The position numbers were made by a program, and so were the translations under genes. Positions 32,772 to 36,197 of a stretch of DNA of 36,197 bases are shown in pieces. Under the pieces are notes generated by a model. It searched no databases and was not told where the DNA came from. It was given only the letters and a program-made list of their open reading frames with translations. The DNA comes from Nevskia sp. (GTDB lineage Bacteria > Pseudomonadota > Gammaproteobacteria > Nevskiales > Nevskiaceae), in assembly GCF_021732705.1 (NCBI RefSeq), contig NZ_JAKFUM010000006.1, forward strand, positions 1 to 36,197, in the 5' to 3' direction. Within the stretch, counting starts at the first letter, position 1; each line of letters starts with the position of its first letter.

Positions 32772-32810
32772 CGAAAAAAAAACCGGAGCCGCCGATCGCG
32801 TGCTCCGGTT
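32772..32810 (-). terminator. Rho-independent terminator for the exported protein gene
   Basis: Read on the minus strand, a perfect 9-bp stem (aaccggagc at 32781-32789 with gctccggtt at 32802-32810) is followed by a run of nine T (nine A at 32774-32782 on the plus strand, partly in the stem). It lies 55 bp after the stop of the minus-strand gene at 32865. It may also stop plus-strand transcription from the DUF417 gene weakly. Confidence 0.88.
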
Positions 32811-32864
32811 TCAGGTCAGCCGCGGCGGGTCGTCAGGCCCGCCGCATCGGATGGATCGCCGGCA

Positions 32865-34262
32865 TCAGTTGCCGGTATTGATGCCGTTGCGGAACGGCCG
32901 GTAGTTGGCGCGGCATGCGGCGATCAGCGCCGCACCGCCGGCATCGGCATTGGCGTTGAAGGTCTGGGTGTCGCAGTAGGTCAGCTCCGGTGCCCAGACG
33001 CCGATCGTCGTCGACAGCGGCTGGCGCGGCTGCGCCTCGGCCAGATCGTAGTTCCCGACGAAGCCCGGATTCGGCAGGATCTGCCGGATGTAGACCAGCA
33101 CTTCGTTTGCCGGGCCCCACGGCATCCAGTTGTAGCCGAACGCGGGCGAGGCCTTGACCGGCCGGCGCTGGTTGGTCGAGATCACGGTGATGGCATAGCC
33201 ATCCGGCTGCACGGTCAGTTCGCGGTCGGCCAGGCAGGCGACGACGGCGGTGTTGTTGTACTGGTTCTGGCAGATCGAGGTGTAGCGTACGAGGGCGTTC
33301 TGAGCGTCGGCATCGGGCGACACCGGCATGCGGAAGCGGGCGATGACCATGTCGGAATAGATCCGTGCAGCCGGGCCGCGCATGTAGTTGGTGCCACCGT
33401 TCGGATAGGTGTGGAAGGTATCGACACTGGTATCCGGCCGGAACTCCACATTCTCGGGGCCGCTGACCCGGGCCTGCGGAAACACCGTCAGCAGCAGGTC
33501 CTGGCCGTTGCTCAGGCGATCGCATTGGGCCTGATCGGGATTGTTGCGCGAGTCCACCACGGTGCCATCCGGCGCGGTGTAGGTGATCACCGGCAGTGGC
33601 GCGCCGCCGAACTCGTTCTGGCCGGCATCCGGCAGATAGGTGCGCAGGCCGAGCTGCTTGTTGCCGAACACGTTCGGGATCTGGAAGCCGAGATAGCGCA
33701 CGGTGTCATCGCTCATGTAGAGCGTGTCCGGCTCGCGGTCGGCATCGTTGGCCGGCGGCGGCGTGTATTTCAGCGTGATTTCCCAGGTGTAGGTGTGGTT
33801 GCCGCTGTTCGGCAGATTTGCCGGCAGCAGGTTCGGCGGCAGCACCGGCTGACCATTGAGCCGCGGCGTCAGTTGCCAGTCCTGAATGGAGTCGAGCAGA
33901 TTGCCCGGCCGGAAGCCGTCGTAGACCGAAAACGTGAAGTAGCGTGTTCGCGGATAGACGCCGGAGACCTTGATCACCGTGCCGGCCGGCGGCAGCACCG
34001 GCATTGCCGATACCTGATAGTTCGCGTGCGTATCCGGGTAGCCGGTGTTGCGTCGCTGATGATGAATCGACTCGATCCAGTTGCAGGGATAGGTCAGCGT
34101 CTGGCGCACGGGCACGTTGATCGGCAAGGTCGGCAGGCCCGGCAGCCCCAGCTGTGCTGTCGCCGGCAGGCTTGTCGTCAGTGCCAGCCCGATCGATGCA
34201 AGCGCAAGGCCTGACGTCGCCACAACCGCATTCCATCCGCGTTTCAATCCCCGATTCGACAT
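32865..34262 (-). CDS. Exported protein of unknown function
   Basis: The product has 465 residues, with ggga(g) about 6-7 nt before the ATG. A signal peptide is clear: NAVVATSGLALASIGLALTT then SLPATAQ, with probable cleavage after ATAQ at about residue 37. The mature protein is beta-rich, with segments such as GVYPRTRYFTFSVYDGFRPG, HTYTWEITLKYTPPPAN, VRYTSICQNQYNNTAVVACL and FGYNWMPWGPANEVLVYIRQ. The 'R.RYFTFSVYD' piece recalls the jelly-roll domains of DUF1254/DUF1214 proteins, but this is only a partial resemblance. It has paired Cys residues (for example in SICQNQ and VACLAD) that could form disulfides in the periplasm. It is monocistronic, with its own terminator. Confidence 0.78.
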   Translation of the reverse strand: MSNRGLKRGWNAVVATSGLALASIGLALTTSLPATAQLGLPGLPTLPINVPVRQTLTYPCNWIESIHHQRRNTGYPDTHANYQVSAMPVLPPAGTVIKVSGVYPRTRYFTFSVYDGFRPGNLLDSIQDWQLTPRLNGQPVLPPNLLPANLPNSGNHTYTWEITLKYTPPPANDADREPDTLYMSDDTVRYLGFQIPNVFGNKQLGLRTYLPDAGQNEFGGAPLPVITYTAPDGTVVDSRNNPDQAQCDRLSNGQDLLLTVFPQARVSGPENVEFRPDTSVDTFHTYPNGGTNYMRGPAARIYSDMVIARFRMPVSPDADAQNALVRYTSICQNQYNNTAVVACLADRELTVQPDGYAITVISTNQRRPVKASPAFGYNWMPWGPANEVLVYIRQILPNPGFVGNYDLAEAQPRQPLSTTIGVWAPELTYCDTQTFNANADAGGAALIAACRANYRPFRNGINTGN

Positions 34263-34588
34263 GGTGGTCTCCCTGTGCGCGGCAGGCGCTGCCTGCGTTC
34301 TGATCTCGTTGTCAGGCTAGCACGCGAAAAATGCCTCGCCAGTGACCGAAGTCAGCATTGCCGTCGGCCATTCGGACTCGGCCGAATGGAGGAGGGACGG
34401 ACGCGAATGGAGGATTGATTTCGGGATTCCGACGAGTGGAGTCCACGTTCACGATGCCCGAGCGCATCGCCGAATCCACTGGAACCGAACCGTCTTGCCC
34501 GTCGGCAGCGCGGATCGGCGATCCGCACTGCCGACGCCGGAACGGTCTGACGACACGGCCGGCGACAAGCGACCGGCCGCCGCGCCGT
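34263..34588. other. 326-bp intergenic region with promoter for the exported protein gene
   Basis: The part next to 34262 must hold the promoter and leader of the minus-strand exported protein gene. The part next to 34589 is the 3' region of the universal stress gene. I see no convincing gene here. The only clear structure is the long hairpin at 34501-34535. Confidence 0.5.
34501..34535. repeat. Long near-perfect hairpin downstream of the universal stress gene
   Basis: The arms 34501-34516 and 34520-34535 pair at 15 of 16 positions (one C/A mismatch) around a 3-nt loop, ggc. The outer arm is gtcggcag/ctgccgac and the inner arm is gcggatc/gatccgc. It lies 54 bp beyond the stop of the minus-strand gene at 34589. 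No T-run follows on either strand, so it may be an mRNA 3' stabiliser, a REP-like element or a factor-assisted terminator. Confidence 0.7.
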
Positions 34589-35596
34589 TCACGCCGGCAG
34601 CGGGCTCCGCCAGCCATTGCCGGTGCCATCGAGCGCCAGCCAGGCGCCCAGCGATTTCGTCGCGAAGCGCTGACGATGCAGCGATGCCACCGGAGCCGCC
34701 AGCCGGTCCAGCGGCTTTCTGGCGTTTGGCGGCGGCAAGCGATCGCGTTCCGCTGCGTTGCCCGACGGTACGCTGACCAGCAGGCAGGGGCTGTCGCGTA
34801 GCGCCGAGGCAAACGAGTGCCGCAGCAACTGCTTGCGAACCGTGGTGTCGCGATCGACCACCAGCACATTGGCCCGGCTGTCGCGCAGCAGCCGCGCCAG
34901 GGTGGGCCGCGCGCTGCCCGTGCCGAGATGCACGCGCACCCGCACGCCGTTGCCGATGCGCGCGGCGATGTCATCGAGCATCCGGATGGCGGCCGGCTCG
35001 GCCAGCGGCCGATTCGAGTACAGCGCCTCGATCATCAGGCCTTCGCTGACTTCCGGCAGCACGAACAGCAGGTGCAGTTCGGCGCCGCGCTGCTGCGCCA
35101 ACGCCGCCGCTTCGCGCACGTGCTCGAGGTGACTTTCCTCGCCCGTGATCCAGCAGGCCACATGGCCGCCGGCCGTGGCCTGCGTGGCGATCGCCCGCGT
35201 GTCGGGCAACATCGTCAGCATCGGCGTGGCCGCCGTGCGCAGCACCTCCGTGCGCAGCGATACATGCAGCGGCCGCGGCAGGTAGCTGCGCACGCTCGGC
35301 GGCATCACCAGCATCGCCTGCGGATGCTGGCGGCAGAACTCGGCGATGCCGGTGGCGGCCGGACCGCTGAGCAGCTGCCGCTCGCTGTTCGGGTAGTGGG
35401 CGGATTCGGCGAAGAACGAATCGAGCGCCCGCGCTGCCTGCACGCCGTTGCCGCGCGGATGCACATGCAGCAGCGTCAGCCGCGCCTGCAGGCTGTCGAC
35501 CCAGTTGGCGACCATCGGGATCGCGGCGTGACAGGCCTCGGAGAAGTTGGTGGCGAAGATCAGATGCGGGTTCGGGGTGCAGGACATCGGCAGCAT
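34589..35596 (-). CDS. Tandem universal stress protein (two USP domains)
   Basis: The product has 335 residues from ATG 35596, with a strong ggagga site upstream; the open frame continues further but without family similarity. Domain 1 (about 8-140) has HLIFATNFSEACHAAIPMV, RLTLLHVHPRG and PATGIAEFCRQHPQAMLVMP. Domain 2 (about 150-275) has GHVACWITGEESHLEHVREA, AELHLLFVLPEVS, VHLGTGSARPTLARLLRDS and ANVLVVDRDTTVRKQLLRHS. The classical ATP-binding G2xG9xG(S/T) motif is not evident, so it may not bind ATP in the usual way. The last ~45 residues are an Arg/Pro-rich extension. It lies just downstream of the bestrophin-like gene on the same strand (44 nt gap). Confidence 0.82.
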   Translation of the reverse strand: MLPMSCTPNPHLIFATNFSEACHAAIPMVANWVDSLQARLTLLHVHPRGNGVQAARALDSFFAESAHYPNSERQLLSGPAATGIAEFCRQHPQAMLVMPPSVRSYLPRPLHVSLRTEVLRTAATPMLTMLPDTRAIATQATAGGHVACWITGEESHLEHVREAAALAQQRGAELHLLFVLPEVSEGLMIEALYSNRPLAEPAAIRMLDDIAARIGNGVRVRVHLGTGSARPTLARLLRDSRANVLVVDRDTTVRKQLLRHSFASALRDSPCLLVSVPSGNAAERDRLPPPNARKPLDRLAAPVASLHRQRFATKSLGAWLALDGTGNGWRSPLPA

Positions 35597-35640
35597 GGCG
35601 GTTCCTCCGCTGATGGATTCGGGATGGCTGGGGGAAGGGT

Positions 35641-36197
35641 TCAGTAGACGAAGCCGTCGATGGCGCGGACCTCGGGCAGCGCCTTGCGCTGGTCGAGCAT
35701 CTCTCGCAGCGTCAGCTCGATGCCGCGCGACAGCGCCGTCATCGGCGTGTCGTTGACGGTGTTCTCGAACGGGTCCTCGATCGCCTGGCTGGCGGTGTCG
35801 ATGGCGATCAGGGTGAAGCTGATCAGCGCCGAGGCGATCGGCGTGAAGATGCCGAGGCCGGACACCAGCGCCAGCGGAATCAGCCAGCAGAAGGCATCGA
35901 CCAGCATCCGCGGCAGGAAGCTGAACTGGCGCGGCAGCGGCGTGTTCTTGATCCGCTCGCAAGCGCCCTGGATGTTGGCCAGCGTGGTCAGGCTGCCGTC
36001 CAGCGCGCTCCAGCGCAGGCTGTCGATCAGGCCGAGCGCACGCGCCTCCTGCAACTGCTCGGCCACGCGCAAGGTCAGCGCATTCGGGATGTTGCCGTAG
36101 CCGCGCAGCGCTTCGGCCTCGGCATGGCCGAGCACGCCGACCAGCTCCGGGAACGGATTCTGGCGCCGCAGATGGCAGCGCAGCGCATGCACGAAGG
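35641..36197 (-). CDS. Bestrophin-family channel, C-terminal part (truncated by the window)
   Basis: The frame stays open to the window edge. At least 184 residues are present and the N-terminal third or more is outside. IKNTPLPRQFSFLPRMLVDA followed by FCWLIPLALVSGLGIFTPIA and LISFTLIAIDTASQAIEDPF is characteristic of bacterial bestrophins (UPF0187), including the membrane helices near the pore and the ED-P-F motif that in the family forms the cytoplasmic Ca/regulatory region. Bacterial members are cation- or anion-selective pentameric channels. The stop is 44 bp before the start of the universal stress gene, so the two may be co-transcribed. Confidence 0.85.
   Translation of the reverse strand, partial: FVHALRCHLRRQNPFPELVGVLGHAEAEALRGYGNIPNALTLRVAEQLQEARALGLIDSLRWSALDGSLTTLANIQGACERIKNTPLPRQFSFLPRMLVDAFCWLIPLALVSGLGIFTPIASALISFTLIAIDTASQAIEDPFENTVNDTPMTALSRGIELTLREMLDQRKALPEVRAIDGFVY

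Overview
The window is GC-rich, gene-dense bacterial DNA. The 3' end of an etfA-like gene, acyl-CoA dehydrogenases, an acyclic-terpene/isoprenoid acyl-CoA operon, MliC-like and universal-stress proteins and bestrophin suggest a proteobacterium. A gammaproteobacterium of the Nevskiales/Solimonadaceae type is my guess, and it rests only on gene content. No rRNA, tRNA, CRISPR array, transposase or phage structural gene was seen.

Layout. (1) 1-1126: the end of etfA, a terminator, and an SDR of the peroxisomal trans-2-enoyl-CoA reductase type. (2) 1396-18737: a 17 kb block with every gene on the plus strand. It has a SARP-like winged-helix/BTAD regulator, a 281-bp control region with four direct repeats at an exact 11-bp period, then twelve tightly packed genes. 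These encode a small conserved-looking protein, a 1326-residue protein carrying three peptidase-type domains (trypsin-like, permuted NlpC/P60-like, papain-like), an intracellular subtilisin, two Trypco2-like proteins, four paralogues of one undescribed multi-module family, two proteins sharing another undescribed helical domain, and one unknown alpha/beta protein. I see no NTPase, nuclease, membrane segment or export signal in it. This is the strongest candidate for an undescribed system. (3) 18738-26561: a TetR regulator divergent from genes in the order atuC-atuD-atuE-atuF (geranyl-CoA carboxylase/citronellyl-CoA dehydrogenase type). A perfect 12-bp palindromic operator lies between regulator and operon. 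A GIY-YIG gene flanked by dRS3-like inverted repeats is inserted between atuD and atuE, and a lipoprotein plus a GNAT gene sit between atuE and atuF. (4) 26576-30804: a transglutaminase-like gene and a second acyl-CoA dehydrogenase on the minus strand, divergent from a long-chain acyl-CoA synthetase and a GNAT gene. (5) 31054-36197: a beta-propeller lipoprotein, a DUF417 membrane protein, an exported protein of unknown function, a tandem universal stress protein and the C-terminal part of a bestrophin-like channel.

How it works together. The flanks are lipid and isoprenoid acyl-CoA catabolism: an acyl-CoA synthetase activates acids, dehydrogenases feed electrons to ETF, and a biotin carboxylase plus hydratase handle beta-methyl-branched chains. 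The peptidase/paralogue block interrupts this metabolic setting. It looks like a self-contained, SARP-controlled multiprotein device. By inference it could be a protease-centred conflict or effector system, or a large heteromeric assembly whose subunits are processed or guarded by the co-encoded peptidases.
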